A DNA stretch of 64,000 nt, taken from positions 22,084,708 to 22,148,707 of the forward strand of contig CM073896.1 in the NCBI GenBank assembly GCA_037176705.1, in the 5' to 3' direction. Source of the DNA: Molossus alvarezi (Eukaryota > Chordata > Mammalia > Chiroptera > Molossidae). Numbering within the stretch: position 1 is the stretch's first letter; each line of letters begins with the position of its first letter. The position numbers and the translations under genes are program-made. The notes under the pieces are model-generated. The model had not been told where the DNA came from, did not search any database, and saw only the letters and a list, made by a program, of their open reading frames with translations. Positions 1-11,996 of this stretch are shown piece after piece.

Positions 1-144
1 AGAAAACAAATAACCTGACTTAAAAATAGACCAAAGCCACACACCAAAACAGTCTGGGAGGCACAGGAGCCTTATTTGATACACACTGACCTGCCTACAC
101 AGCCCAACATCCCTTACTGGGCCTAGAACTACCAGACGGCTAAA

Positions 145-1079
145 ATGGTGAGACAAAGAAATAATACGCAAATGAAAGAAAAGGTAGAATTACCAGAAAA
201 GAATCTACATGAAATGGAAGCAAGCAATTTGTCAGATAAAGAATTCAAAGCAATGGTTTTAAGGGTCGTCAAACAATTTAGTGAGCACTACAAGCAACTT
301 AATGAGAATTATAAAGAGCTTAGTGGGAACTACATCAGCGTAAAAATAGAGGTAGAAGCTATAAATAAAAATCAAGTGGAAATAAAGAAGACATAGCTGA
401 TATGAAAAATACCTTAGAAGATCTCAGTAGTAGATTAGACAAAACTGAAGACCGAATCAGCAAATTAGAAGACAAGATACAAAAAAACACCCAAATGGAG
501 CAGCAAACTGGGGGAAAAATTAAAAGCAAGAGGAGAGTTTAAGGGAGATTTGGGACAACATGAAACACAACAATATTTGCATCATAGAGGTACCAGAAAG
601 AGAAGAATTGGGAAAAGAAATAGAGAACCTGTTTGGAGAAATAATGACAGAAAACTTCCCTAATTTGGTGAAGGAAAACGTCACACAAATCCAGGAAACA
701 CAGAGAATCCTAAGCAAGATGAACCCCAAAAAAACCAAGAGCTAGACACATCATAATTAAAATGGCAAACATTAAAGACAAGGGAAAATCTTAAAGGAAA
801 CAAGAGAGAGACAGAAAGTTAACTACAAGGGAGCTCCCATTAAACTGATAGCTGATTTCTCAATAGAAACATTGCAGGCCAGAAGAAAGTGGCATGAAGT
901 ATACAAAGTAAAGAAAGGCAAGGGTCTGAATCCAAGACTATTCTATCCAGCAAAGCTACCATTCAAAATTGAAGGAGAAATAAAGAGCTTCACAGACAAA
1001 ACAATCTAAAGGGATTTACCTCCACAAAACCAGCACTGCAAGAAATGTTAAAGGGGCTGTTGTAAGAAGACGAAAAATA
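145..1079 (+). pseudogene. LINE-1 ORF1 remnant (RNA-binding chaperone)
   Basis: ORF1 protein normally forms coiled-coil trimers that coat LINE-1 RNA. The start at 145 (MVRQRN...) aligns with the ORF1 start of the second element at 33708 (MVKQRN...). The N-terminal 83 codons are open and rich in Glu, Lys and Asn, as in the coiled coil, then hit a stop at 394-396. A downstream frame at 560-745 contains the RRM-like segment (NICIIEVPE). The C-terminal region continues in other frames to a stop near 1079. At least two frame disruptions are visible, so no full protein can be made. Confidence 0.85.
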
Positions 1080-1083
1080 AGTA

Positions 1084-4000
1084 TCTTTTAATAATAACCT
1101 TAAATGTAAATGGCTTAAATGGTACAATCAAAAGAGATAGGATAGTTGATTGGATAAGAAAAAACAACCCAGACATATGCTGTCTACAAGAGACCCACCT
1201 CACAACAAAGGACTCACACAGGATGAAAGTGAAGGGATGGAAAAAATTTTTCCAGGCAAATGGAAATGAAAGATAGAGCTGGTGTAGCAATACTCATATC
1301 TGGGTATGATAAGCGAGGGCCTTAATAAGAAACAAAGAAGGTCACTACATAATATTAAAATGATCACTCCAACAAGAGGATATAACCCTGATAAATATAT
1401 ATGCACCAAATATAGGAGGACCAAAATATATTTAAAACTTCTGGAGGACTTTAAGGGTGATATTAATAGCAATACAATAATAGTGGGTGACTTTAACATC
1501 CCACTGACACCACTGGATAGATCGTCTAGACAAAAAAATTAACAAAGACACAGAGTCTTTAAATGACAAACTAGATCAGTTGGACTTAATTGATATTTAC
1601 AGAGCATTTTACTCCAAAGCTGCAGAATATATATTCTTCCCACGTTCACACAGGATATTCTCGAACATAGACCATGTATTAGGACAGAAAGTAAGTCTCC
1701 ACAAATTAAAGAAGACTGAAATCATATCAAGTATCTTCTCAGATCACAATGACATAAAACTAGAAATCAATTACAATAAAAATACTCAACAACACTCAAA
1801 CACATGGAGGTTAAATAGCATGTTATTAAACAAGAAATGGGTTATCAATGAGATTAAAAAAAAAACATAAACTTCCTGGAATCTAATAAAAATGAACATA
1901 CAATAATATAAAATCTATGAGACACAGCAAAAACAGACCTGAGAGGGGAGTTCATACCAATACCGTCCTACCTCAAGAAAAAAGTAAAATTTTCTAATAA
2001 ATGATCAAACCCAACAACTTAAAAATTTAGAAAGAGAGAAAAACAAAAAATAAAACCCCAGAGTTAGTAGAAGGAAGGAAATGATAAAAATCAGAGCAGA
2101 AATAAATGACATAGGGACTAAAAAAACAATACAAAAGATCGATGAAACCAAGAGCTGGTTCTTTCAAAAAATAAACAAGCTTGATCAACCTTTAGCCAGA
2201 CTCACCAAGAAACAAAGAGAGAGAACCCAAATTAATGAAATCAGAAATGAAAGAGGTGAAGTAACAATGGACACCACAGAAATACAAAGGATTGTGAAAA
2301 AAATACTATAAACAATGACATGCCAAAATATTTGACAACCTAGGTGAAATGGACAAATTCTTAGAATCATATACTAGTCCAAAACTCAACCAGGAAGAGT
2401 CAGAAAACCTAAACAGACCAATAACAATTAAGGAAACAGAAGAAGTAATCAATAAAATCCCAGCACACAAAGGCCCTGGTCTGGACAGCTACACAGGGAA
2501 GTTCTACCAAACATTCAAAGAAGAACTATCACCTATTCTCCTCAAACTAACCCCCCCCCAAAAAAAATAAAATAAAATCAAGAGGAAGGAAGACTTCCAA
2601 GTCCTTTTTATGAAGCCAGCATAATCCTAATCCCAAAACCAGATAAAGACACTACAAAGACAGAAAATTACAAGTCAATATCATGGATGAACATACATGC
2701 CAAAATCCTTAACAAAATCTTAGCAAATCAACTCCAGCAATATATTAAAAAAATATATTCACCACAAACAAGTGGGATTTATCCCAGGAATGCAAGGCTG
2801 GTACAATATTCATAAATCAATATATGTGATAAACCACACAAACAAAATGAAAGGTAAAAATCATGTGATCATATCAATAGATGCTGAAAAAGCATTTGAC
2901 AAAATCCAGCATCCATTTTTTATAAAGACTCTCAGTGAAGTGGGAATAGAAGGATCATATCTCAACATAATAAAAGCCACTTATGAAAAAACATATTCAA
3001 CATCATACTTAATAAGCAAAAACTAAAAGTACTTCCCTTAAGAACAGGAACAAGACAGGGATGCCCACTTTTGCTACTCTCACTTAACATAATAATAGAA
3101 GTCTTAGCCATAGCAATCAAACAAAAAGGAAAGATAAAAGGGATCCAGATTGGAAAGAAAGAAAAGAAACTGTCATTATATTGTATATAGAAAACCCTAA
3201 AAACTACTAGATTTAATCAATGAATTTAGCAAAGTAGCAGGATACAAAATCAACATCCAGATATCATTGGCATTTTTTACACACCAATAATGAACACACA
3301 GAAAGAGAAACTCAAAAAACAATCCCAATTTACCACTACAACAACAAAAAATTAAGATACCTAAGAATAAACTTAACCAAAGAAGTAAAGAACCTGTTTT
3401 CAGAAAACTACAAGACATTTACAAAAGAAATAGAGGACTATATAAAAAAGTGGAAGCATATACCTTGTTCATGGATTGAAAGAATTAACATCATTAAAAT
3501 GTCCATACTATCCAAAGCAAGCTATAGATTCAATGCAATCCCCATGAAAATATCAACAACATATTTCACAGAACCAAAACAAACACTCCAAAAAAGATCT
3601 CAAATAGCCACAGCATTCTTGAAAAAGAAGGACAAAGTTAGAGGGATCACAATGCCAGATATCAGGTTATACTACAAAGCCATTGTAATCAAAACAGCCT
3701 GGTACTGGCACAAGAACAGGCATATAGACCAATGAAACAGAACAGAGAACCTGAAAATTGACCCAAGACATTGTGCTCAACTAATTTTTGACAAAGATGG
3801 AAAGAGCCTACAGTGGAGTAAAGACAGCCTGTTTAAAAAATGGTGTTAGGAAAATTGGACAGCTACATGCAAAAAAAAAATGAAACTAGACCATCAACTT
3901 ACACCATACACAAAAATAAACTCAAAATGGATAAAAGACTTAAATGTGACTTGTAAATCCATAAAAATCCTAGAAGCAGATGGAGACAACAAAATTTCAG

Positions 4001-4890
4001 ACATCACACTCAGCAGAATATTAATTGATACAATGCCTAAGGCAAGAGAAACAAAGGAAATAGTAATTAATTAAATTAATTAATACATGGGATGACATCA
4101 AAAGATTCTGCCCAGCAAAAGAAACAAACATCAGAATGGAAAGGGAACCCACTGTATGGGAGAGCATAATTGCCAACAATACATCAAATAAGGGGTTAAT
4201 TTCCGAAATATATAGAGTGCTCATACAATTCAACAAAAGAAAGATGAACAATTCAGTTAAAAATGGGCGGAGGACCTAAATACACACCTCTTCAAATAGG
4301 ACATACAAATGGCCAAAAGACACATGAAAAAATGCTTAATGTCACTAATCATCAGAGAGATGCAAATTAAAACAACTATGAGGTATCACCTCATACCTGT
4401 CAGAATGGCTGCCATCAACAAATCATCAAACAAATACTGGTGAGGGTGTGGAGAAAAGGGGACTCTAGTACACTGCTGGTGGTAATGCAGACTGGTGCAA
4501 CCAGTATAGAAAACAATATGGTGTTTTTTTCAAAAAATGAGAATTGAACTGCCATTTGACCTAGTGATCCCACATCTAGGAACATACACTAAGAAGCCTG
4601 AAACACCAATCAGAAAGAATATATGCACTCCTGTGTTCATAGCAGCACTATTTATAATTGCTAAGATCTGGAAACAGCCCAGGTGTCCATCAATAGGGGA
4701 GTAGATAAAAACAAACAAACAAAAAAAAAACTGTGGTACATACACACAATGCAATACTATGCAGCTGTAAGAAAGAAAAATCTCTTATCCTTTGAGATGA
4801 CATGAAGAACCTAGAGAGTATTGTGCTTAGCAATATAAACCAGTCAGAGAAAGACAAGTATCACATGATCTCACTTATTTGTGGAATATA
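1084..4890 (+). pseudogene. LINE-1 ORF2 remnant (endonuclease and reverse transcriptase)
   Basis: Endonuclease motifs are visible: an N-x-NGLN-like start (about 1100-1120), QETH at 1187-1198 and SDH with catalytic Asp and His at 1739-1747. The reverse-transcriptase part includes GPGLDSYTGKFYQTF (about 2470-2515), [11 protein letters not shown] (about 2772-2805), the [13 protein letters not shown] block (about 2876-2915) and RTGTRQGCP (about 3040-3066). The (F/Y)xDD catalytic box that should follow near 3175 is missing: aligned to the second LINE-1, roughly 20-25 bp are deleted there. The frame is broken many times. The 3' end of the ORF is approximate. Confidence 0.85.
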
Positions 4891-4894
4891 ATAA

Positions 4895-5140
4895 ACAAAA
4901 TAAGGTCATGAACAAAATAGACCCAGAGACATACAAGTAGATTTCAGACTGACAAACTTCAGAGGAGGGGGTGAGGGTAGGGGGAGAGATAAACCAAAGA
5001 ACTTATGCATATGAGCATCACCAATGGACATATACAACAATGCTGGGGTTGGGGGTTGGGAACGGGAGGAGGGGTCAAGGGGTCAAACGAGAAACATCTA
5101 TAACAAAAATAAATTAATTAAATAAAAAATATATATGTAA
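4895..5140 (+). other. LINE-1 3'UTR with G-rich tract
   Basis: The 3'UTR of the element at 36-5140. It contains G-rich runs at about 4963-4985 and 5042-5085 (repeated GGGG/GGAGG blocks) capable of forming G-quadruplexes, a known property of mammalian LINE-1 3'UTRs. It ends in an AT-rich tail, with 'aacaaaaataaatt' just before the poly-A. Confidence 0.75.
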
Positions 5141-5154
5141 AAAAATAGACCAAA

Positions 5155-6123
5155 AACTTACACAGACACCTCACCAAAGAAGATACACAGATGACAAATG
5201 TGGATATGAAAAGATGTTTCCCACATATGTCCTCAAGGGAATGTAGATGGAACAATGAGATACCACTGTACTCCTACCAGAATGACCACAGTCTGGAACA
5301 AACCACCACCAAATGCTGGCGGGAGGTGGGGCAACATGAACTCTTTACACTGCTGCTGGGAATGGTGTTGTCACTTTGGAAGACAGGGTGAATTTTTCCT
5401 ACAAAATTGAACACACTCTTACCATACGATTGAGCAATCACGCTCCTTGGTATTTACACAAAGGAGTTAAAAGTGATGACCGCACAAAAACTTGCACAAA
5501 GATGTCTATAACAACTTTATTCATAGTTGCCAAAACCTGGAAGCAACCAAGGTGTCTGACAGTAGATGAGGGGATTAACACTGTGATACATCCATACAAT
5601 GGAATATTACTTGATGCTAAAAAGAAATGAGTTATGAAGTCATAAATAAACACTTAAATGCATATTACTTAGTGAAAGAAGCCAATCTAAAAAAAACACA
5701 TACTCTGTGATTCCAACAATATAACATTCTGGAAGAAGCAAAACTATAGAGACAATAAAGAGATCAGTGGTTGCCAGGTGAAGGTGGGGGGGGGATAAAT
5801 AGTGGGACATAGAGGATTTTCAAGGCACTGAAAATACTCTTCATGATATTATAATGATGGATATGTGTTATTATATATTTGTCTAAACCCATAGAATGTA
5901 CACCACCAAGAGTGAACTCTAATGTAAACTGTGGACATGGGTGATTATGATGTGTCAGTGTAAGCTCATCTGTGGTTATAAAAAAAAGGGGGGTGGTAAT
6001 ACTATTCTGGTGAATAATGTTGATCATAGGGAAGAATATCCATGTGTGGGGGAAGACAGAATTTGGGAAATCTCTCTGCCTCCTTTTCAATTTTGTTGTA
6101 AACCTAAAAATGCTTTGAAAATT
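5155..6123 (+). mobile_element. older LINE-1 3' part (host of the nested L1)
   Basis: The end of an older LINE-1 ORF2 plus 3'UTR. Bases 1-35 are its left continuation, split by the insertion at 36-5140. The 5191-5630 stretch reads as degraded ORF2 C-terminus. The 3'UTR at about 5700-6123 has the typical placental L1M wording ('tcagtggttgccagg', 'gaatgtacaccacc', 'ggtgaataatgttgatca'). Its A-rich tail resumes after the MITE at 6124-6248. It is more diverged than the element nested in it. Confidence 0.85.
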
Positions 6124-6248
6124 CAGGGGTGGACAAAAGTAAATTTATAGTTGTTTATATTAAAAAAATACAATAATTAATAAATAATTATACAAAAATA
6201 AACTGTTTCATGTATTCGCATCTGTAAACCTACTTTTGCCCACTGCTG
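6124..6248 (+). mobile_element. mariner-like MITE, 125 bp, copy A
   Basis: A non-autonomous DNA transposon with inverted ends: left 'caggggtggacaaaag', right 'cttttgcccactgctg', followed by TA. The same element occurs at 55897-56021 in reverse orientation, also 125 bp, and the two align end to end when one is inverted. The TA target and 'GGGGCAAAAGTAGGTTTACAG'-like ends fit the Tc1/mariner superfamily. It has no coding capacity. It lies inside the A-rich tail of the older LINE-1 and so postdates it. Orientation is arbitrary. Confidence 0.85.
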
Positions 6249-6295
6249 TATAGTCTTTTTAAAAATAAAAATAAAAATAAATGAATAAATGAAAG
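6249..6295 (+). repeat. A-rich tail of the older LINE-1
   Basis: 'tagtctttttaaaaataaaaataaaa...' continues the LINE-1 tail interrupted by the MITE. The A-rich simple repeat ends near 6295. Confidence 0.6.
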
Positions 6296-6474
6296 CCATA
6301 AAGCCCAGTTCTCACAGTTAACCCATTTCCCAGTATCTAGCCCATTATAGAAACTAATATTGAAGATACTCCGCTGTTCAACTTGCCCTTCAAGTTCCAG
6401 AAAAGTCTCTTATTCCTGGGGGTGGGGTTGAGGAAATCATAAATAAATGTTCTCTAAAGTGACACAAATAATAA
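6296..6474. other. unique sequence, nothing recognised
   Basis: A short AT-rich interval between the LINE-1 tail and the first SINE. No open frame, repeat or motif stood out. Confidence 0.5.
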
Positions 6475-6484
6475 AAATGGACTT

Positions 6485-6706
6485 TACTGGCCCAGCCAGT
6501 GTAGCTCAGTGGTTGAGCATCAACCTATGCACCAAGAGGTCGCCAGTTCAATTCCCGGTCAGGGCACATGCCCAGGTTGTGGGCCCAGTCACCAGTAGAG
6601 GGTATGCAGGAGGTGGCCGATTGATGTTCTATCTCATTGATGTTTTTATTTCTTTCTCCCTCTCCCTTCCTCTCTCTCTAAAAATCAATAAAGACACATT
6701 TTTTTT
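6485..6706 (+). mobile_element. VES SINE (tRNA-derived), 'atcaataaa' tail
   Basis: The tRNA-like head 'cccagccagtgtagctcagt' has an internal Pol III A-box-like region and the B-box-like 'agttcaattcc'. It is followed by the VES body, a CT-rich run and 'aaaaatcaataaa'. A TSD AAATGGACTT flanks it at 6475-6484 and 6707-6716. Confidence 0.93.
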
Positions 6707-6716
6707 AAATGGACTT

Positions 6717-7618
6717 GACTGCAAATTACTTTGTGAACAAAAGATGTTTCCCCTCTTTCTGCTCGTTAACGAAGATCGAGCTTTGCCAAATTCCTAGCTC
6801 AAAGAGATGGAAGGAGAACAAGAATTCGTTTCTCCCTAATCAAGGGTTGGTTTCTCCACAGAACAGAATGGTTTTCCCAAGGAACCCTGTTTCCAAAGTG
6901 CTGACCTTAGCCTGTGGAGGTTTTGGCTTTTGTTTAGAGTAGGTCACCCCCCCTGCTGGGAGGAATATGTCACGGCCCTTCCGGGATGAGGCAGTGTGGG
7001 CAAGGAGGAGGTGCTGAAGCAAAGTGAGAAGTCCAGTGATGTGCCAGGTCCAGTACATAAACATTGAAAAGGGCGTTTGGCTACTCTGTTCATCCAATCA
7101 CTGCAATAGTTTGGTCACATAATGATCACTTTTGTGCCCTACCCTTTAAGCAATTTGAAATCTAACCAATAAGCTAAGAGAAAATCTTGGAAAATGTGCT
7201 TGTGTGTAAATTGGGGTTGCCTATAATCTTGTGTGCACAGTTTCATTATTGATATACCTGACTTGGGGACCTAGTATCGGACACAGTGGCTTAAAGTCTC
7301 AGCACTGCCACTGTAGAACGTGTAAACTTTCCAAGTTGACATACTTTCTAAACATTGGTTTGTTCATCTGAAAATCGATCACAAGAATAGTGTACATACC
7401 AACGAGTTACTATGGGAACAACATCAGATAATAAGATACTAGTTATTATATAAATCTCTCTATAAAGAGTAGTGTTCCTTAAAGAGAAAGATTGTGTCTA
7501 TTTTTACTATAATTTGTAATGACTACTGCTGTATTCTGCATACAAAGATGTTCCATGAGCATTTGTTGATCTCAGTTATACTTTAGTCCATATAGCCGCA
7601 GAGGTAGTCATAGTGATT
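6717..7618. other. unique sequence, no feature supported
   Basis: Mixed-composition DNA. Short frames such as 6840-7097 (minus) have no recognisable protein character. No repeat family was recognised. Confidence 0.5.
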
Positions 7619-7632
7619 AAAACATTACTCTC

Positions 7633-7862
7633 TACGGGCTGGTGCTGCTCAGTGGTGGGGCATCGACCCATGCACCAACAGGTCACCAGTTCGATTCCTG
7701 GTCAGGGCACATGCCTAGGTTATAGGCCCGATCCCCATTGGGGGACATGCAGGAGGCATCCAATTGATGTTCTCTTTTATTGATGTTTCTGTCTCTCTCT
7801 CTCTTCCTTCCTCTCTCTTTAAAAATCCATAAAGAAAACAAACAGACAGACACACACAAAAA
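7633..7862 (+). mobile_element. VES SINE (tRNA-derived)
   Basis: Head 'gggctggtgctgctcagtgg', B-box-like 'ccagttcgattcc', VES body, CT-rich run and a tail degenerating to 'acagacagacacaca'. TSD AAAACATTACTCTC lies at 7619-7632 and 7863-7876. Confidence 0.93.
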
Positions 7863-7876
7863 AAACATTACTCTCA

Positions 7877-10217
7877 CTTTGAAGAATCTATTTTTGAGGT
7901 AACATGTTGCATGCACTTCTTCATAGACATGAAAATACCTGGCCACACCAGAAGGCTCACTAATGATGGGTTTGGTATGGTCGTAGAATCAATATTAAAT
8001 TGCAAGTTGAAGCAATTAATTGTGAGCTTCTTTTCAAGAGATGATGTTGTAAATATTTCCTGGTTAAATTTTATAACAATCATTTTCTTATAAAAGACAG
8101 TCCAAACTGTATGCTACTGCTTGCCAAACTTTCAAAATAGTTTAGGTAAAAAGAGGACACATAATTAAATGTCCTGGAATTGCAGATGCTTTGTTTCAAG
8201 GTGAATGTCAGTTGTATTGCTCTGTTTCTGTCAGTGCTAAAGGCAACTTTGTAATCAGAAATGGAAATAGAGGAGGGTGTTTTTTTAAAAGGTCCCAATT
8301 ACCTGCCACACTTCAAGAACTCAGTGAGCCTTTTCATGGTATCTACCAATCAATTTCTTTCTGCTGAGTTCTCCCACACATTACTTTGTAAAGCATTTAA
8401 TGTGAAAACAAAGTAAGAATTCCTTTAAATATATATACTTTCCCTTCTATTCTTAGAGATGAATTGACCATATTTTCCTTTTGTCCTTGTCCACACCAAT
8501 GAAAAGAATGGGGGTCTTCTTCCATATTCCTGACGGTAGCACAGGGGTTTTAATGAAGTGACTCCAGGGGTAAATCATGGTCTTAAAATTTATTTAAGGT
8601 AATCAATTTGCATGTCTCACCCTAGAAAAAAGTATCTGTCAATGAAAATACTCCACAGGCTACCCACCCTAGAGGGGCATGAAGATAAAACACCGAGAAG
8701 TGCGTCTTGGTAATATGGCACGCTTTCACGAATCCACTTTAATTGTTTTAGCCTGGAGAAGTTTCAGTTCTGCTCCATCTTGAAAGAAAAGATGTAATAA
8801 AATCTCACACTTCAGATTGATTTCTTCCCGCAAGATGTGATGATATGCCACAGATATGACCTGGTTTTGCTTCACAGAGCCATTGAGCTTTAAGTATCAA
8901 ATATTTTATTTCCATATTACAGATGGTGGAGAACAATAGAGTTCATGCACTTTTCTAAGGGGACACAGGAGCTGATGGAGAAACTTAAAACTGAACACAG
9001 ATAAGACCAGACATTCTGATTTCTCCTGTGTCATAAAAATGCCTTAATATGTATTTCAAAATTCAGCTCTAAATACTTGGCATTATTGATTCCTTCACTT
9101 TCTTTTGTAAGCTAAAAGAAAAGAAAATATAATGTCACAAAAAATTAAGGACAGTGTTATATACCTATTTCACTATTCTACATTGTAATTTCTATTTACT
9201 TACACTTTCAATTATGAGAACTGAGTTAGCTACACATGCCTCTCATTCTATAGAGCTTAGTGTGTGTGGGGGGGGAGGCATTTATAGGGGTGAAGAAGAA
9301 ATACATTCAATTGAACAAAACTGGTAAAGTTTTGTTAGAATTGCAGGTGCATCAATATTTTATCATTATTGCAATAAGCTTTTAAAATCTATGAAAATCA
9401 CACTCTATAAGGGAATTTCTATTCAATGACCTAGTTTACACTAATGCGCCAAACAAATAACATTTACGAGAGAGAAAATAGTACATTTTTTGTAGGTTTT
9501 TAGTAACATATTTACAATATGCTACTTTTTTTTTGTATTTGGCATACTCAATCTCTGTTCTTTTAAGTAGGTTTATAATCATGGCTTGGTCAAATTATAT
9601 TTATATATCAAATACTTCTGACTCCTGACTCTGGAAAGAAGGGAGACGTAAGGACAGTAGCAGAAAGCTCTTTGACCTACTTTAGGTCTTAGAGTTATTT
9701 TCCAGGAAGGAACTAGAAAGCAGTTCCTTGAATCCAGTGGACAATGGGTCACAGAGCCCCAAAGTCTTGTGAGAGAATAAATGGTCCAGAGAAACTCAAG
9801 ACCAAGGATTGCTAACAAGTTCTGTTAGTGTTGATATTTAAAAAAACACTTTCTTATTTGTGTAATAATGTAGGAAAGTGGTCCCCATTTTGTATTTGAT
9901 TCGTTAAGTTTTTCATTCATATATGCTTTAATACTCTGATTGTATACAATGTTTCTGAAGCAGAGCAGATAATTACTTACTGACAGCAAATCCATGCCCC
10001 AGGGCCCAACGCACCGATTCTCTCCATCTGGGACGATGCAACAAGGCCCAAATGCGATGTCTCCCAGCCTGTAACAGAGTTTTTCTGTAGACAAAGATCT
10101 CCAGAAATATAAATTTGGGGGTAGTTATACAGGAAAGGGGTACGGACAGCTGTCCCTTCTCCCTCCTGCATTCAGTATGACATTTTCAAAGTACTGAATG
10201 GAAGACATTAAAGCCAG
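7877..10217. other. unique AT-rich sequence with a possible MIR fragment
   Basis: About 2.3 kb with no supported gene. A stretch at about 8905-9035 ('ttccatattacagatgg...', 'acacaggagctg') resembles the core of an MIR SINE in reverse orientation, weakly. A G-run at 9268-9277 is simple sequence. Short frames at 9579-10171 (minus) show no protein family signal. Confidence 0.45.
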
Positions 10218-10226
10218 TATTTCTTT

Positions 10227-11199
10227 ATTTAATTAAAAATTTTAATGTTGATGGTATTGCAAATGTCCCCATTGTCCCTCTCCCCTTTCCCCTCTCCACC
10301 CCTTTACCCCTCCCCCCTTGGCCTTCACCACACTGATGTCTGTGTCCATGTGGTATGCATATATAATCTTTTATCCCTTCAACTTCTTTATCCAGTCACC
10401 CCCACTCCCCTTCACTCTGGCACCGGTCAGTCTGTTCCATGTACCCATGATTCGGATTTGATTTTGTTGATCAGTTTATTTTGTTCATTATATTCCACAT
10501 ATTAGTGAGATCATATGGTATTTATCTGTCTCTGACTGGCTTATTTCACTTAGCATAATGCTCTCCAGGTCCATCCATGTTGTTGCAAAGGATAATATTT
10601 CCTTCCTTTTATAGCTTCATAGTATTCCATTGTGTAAATATACCACAGCTTTTTTATCCACTCATCTACTGAGGGGCACTTGTACTATTTCCAGATCTTA
10701 CCTATGTTAATAATGCAGCTATGAAAATAAGGGTGCACATATTCTTTTTGATTGGTGTTTCAGGATTCTTGGGATATATTTCCAAAAGTGGGATTGCTAG
10801 GTTAAAAGGAAATTTTATTTCCTTTTTTTTTTTTTTTTCATCCTCACCCTAGGACATTTTTCCATATTTTGTTCAAATAGAGTGGGAGGGAGAGAGAAAC
10901 AGAGAAACATCGACTTGAAAGGGACACATGGAGTGGTTGCCACCCACACGACCCAATCATTTCTAATTATTTGAGGGAACTCCACACTGTTTTCCACAGT
11001 GACTTCATCAGTCTGCATTCCCACCAGCAGTGCACAGGGTTCCCTTTTCTCCACACCCTCACCAACACCTGTTGTTTATTGATTTATTGCTAGTAGCCAT
11101 TCTGACAGGTGGGAGGTGATGTCTCATTATGGTTTTAATTTGCATCTCTCTGATGATTAGTGACCTTGCGCATTTCTTCTTATGTCTATTTAAAACTAA
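10227..11199 (-). mobile_element. LINE-1 3' end, 5'-truncated, reverse orientation
   Basis: On the minus strand this is the C-terminal part of ORF2 and the 3'UTR of a bat LINE-1; the plus strand shows its complement, from T-rich tail (about 10227-10245) to antisense ORF2 ending near 11190. It is flanked by near-identical 'ATATTTCTTT'-type ends (TATTTCTTT at 10218-10226 and 11200-11208), read as a TSD. It is interrupted by a partial SINE at about 10823-10957. The complement of 10980-11150 matches the sense sequence at 4330-4500 in the first LINE-1. Confidence 0.88.
10823..10957 (-). mobile_element. VES SINE 3' half only, nested in LINE-1
   Basis: On the minus strand this is the SINE tail class ending 'aatgtcctagggtgagga' and poly-A, with the CT-rich body. 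The tRNA-derived head is missing: similarity stops at the 'acgacccaatca' region. It splits the LINE-1 coding text at about 10820 and 10958. Confidence 0.8.
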
Positions 11200-11208
11200 T
11201 ATTTCTTT

Positions 11209-11791
11209 GATTAATTTTAGGTATAATGAAGCATTAGAGCTTTCTTATTTTCTCCCTCCCTTCTTTTCTACCTTCCTTCTTTTCTCTCACTATCTCTTTC
11301 TTTCTCATATCTTCTCTCTGGCAAAACACTCACATATTTTTTTATATACATCTTTTATTGACGTGAATATATGTTCCTTGAAATGTACATATTCCAGGAT
11401 TAAAATTTCATTATATAACTAAGAATATGGATAAAGGATCCTAAACATGAAGGTCATAAGTTTGAAACCAATCTGAGGTGCTATACCATACCCTCAAAGA
11501 CAGTTTAGCAAACCCACAGAAGATATTCATATTCTTCTTCTTTACCACCACAACAAAATATGGAGTCATAGGCAAGATACCAAGTGTTACGCACATTTTC
11601 GTGTCCTGATGAATATTGGATCTTCTTTGTGATTTTGCTTTAGATCAAGTTTTTCTATCTAAACACAATCCCTTCCTCAGATTTTTATTTCATTCACTTG
11701 AAGAGTCCACTGCTGCTCTTGTAGAAATAATTCTCTAAACCAAACAAACTGTTAAAAGTATATGTTCAATTCTTAGTATGTTAAAATAGAA
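11209..11791. other. unique sequence with CT-rich stretch
   Basis: The CT-rich low-complexity patch at about 11255-11320 produces a chance frame. Nothing else was recognised. Confidence 0.5.
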
Positions 11792-11794
11792 ACC

Positions 11795-11954
11795 AGCCTT
11801 GGTAAGGTGGTTCAGTTGGTTGGAGCATCAGCCAATACACCAAAAAGTTGAAGGTTCCATTCCTGGTCAGTGCACACACCTAGGTTGTGCGTTCGGTCAT
11901 GGATTGAGGAGCATACGGGAGGCTGTCAATAGATGTTTCTCTCTCACAGAAATG

Positions 11955-11996
<42 letters not shown>

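Larger units (their letters stand above)
36..5140 (+). mobile_element. LINE-1, young bat type, 5'-truncated (L1-A)
   Basis: A nearly complete LINE-1 in the sense orientation: about 110 bp of leader, ORF1 remnant, ORF2 remnant, then a G-rich 3'UTR ending in an A-rich tail near 5140. It is flanked by a perfect 14-bp duplication, AAAAATAGACCAAA, at 22-35 and 5141-5154, preceded by TT on the left as expected for TT/AAAA cleavage by the LINE-1 endonuclease. The flanks join into an older LINE-1 when this element is removed, so it is a nested insertion. It shares its ORFs and 3'UTR layout with the element at 31993-38716, so both belong to one family. Stops and frameshifts in both ORFs make it non-functional. 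Boundaries are seen directly; the family name is not assigned. Confidence 0.93.

Noticed and set aside
6485..6560. Possible tRNA genes at SINE heads
   Set aside because: Only the Pol III promoter-like parts are kept; the cloverleaf is not maintained and each is followed by SINE body and tail.
11956..11990. Short repeated units as a CRISPR-like array
   Set aside because: Plain dinucleotide microsatellite in a SINE. Dispersed repeats elsewhere are transposons with TSDs, and the DNA is mammalian.
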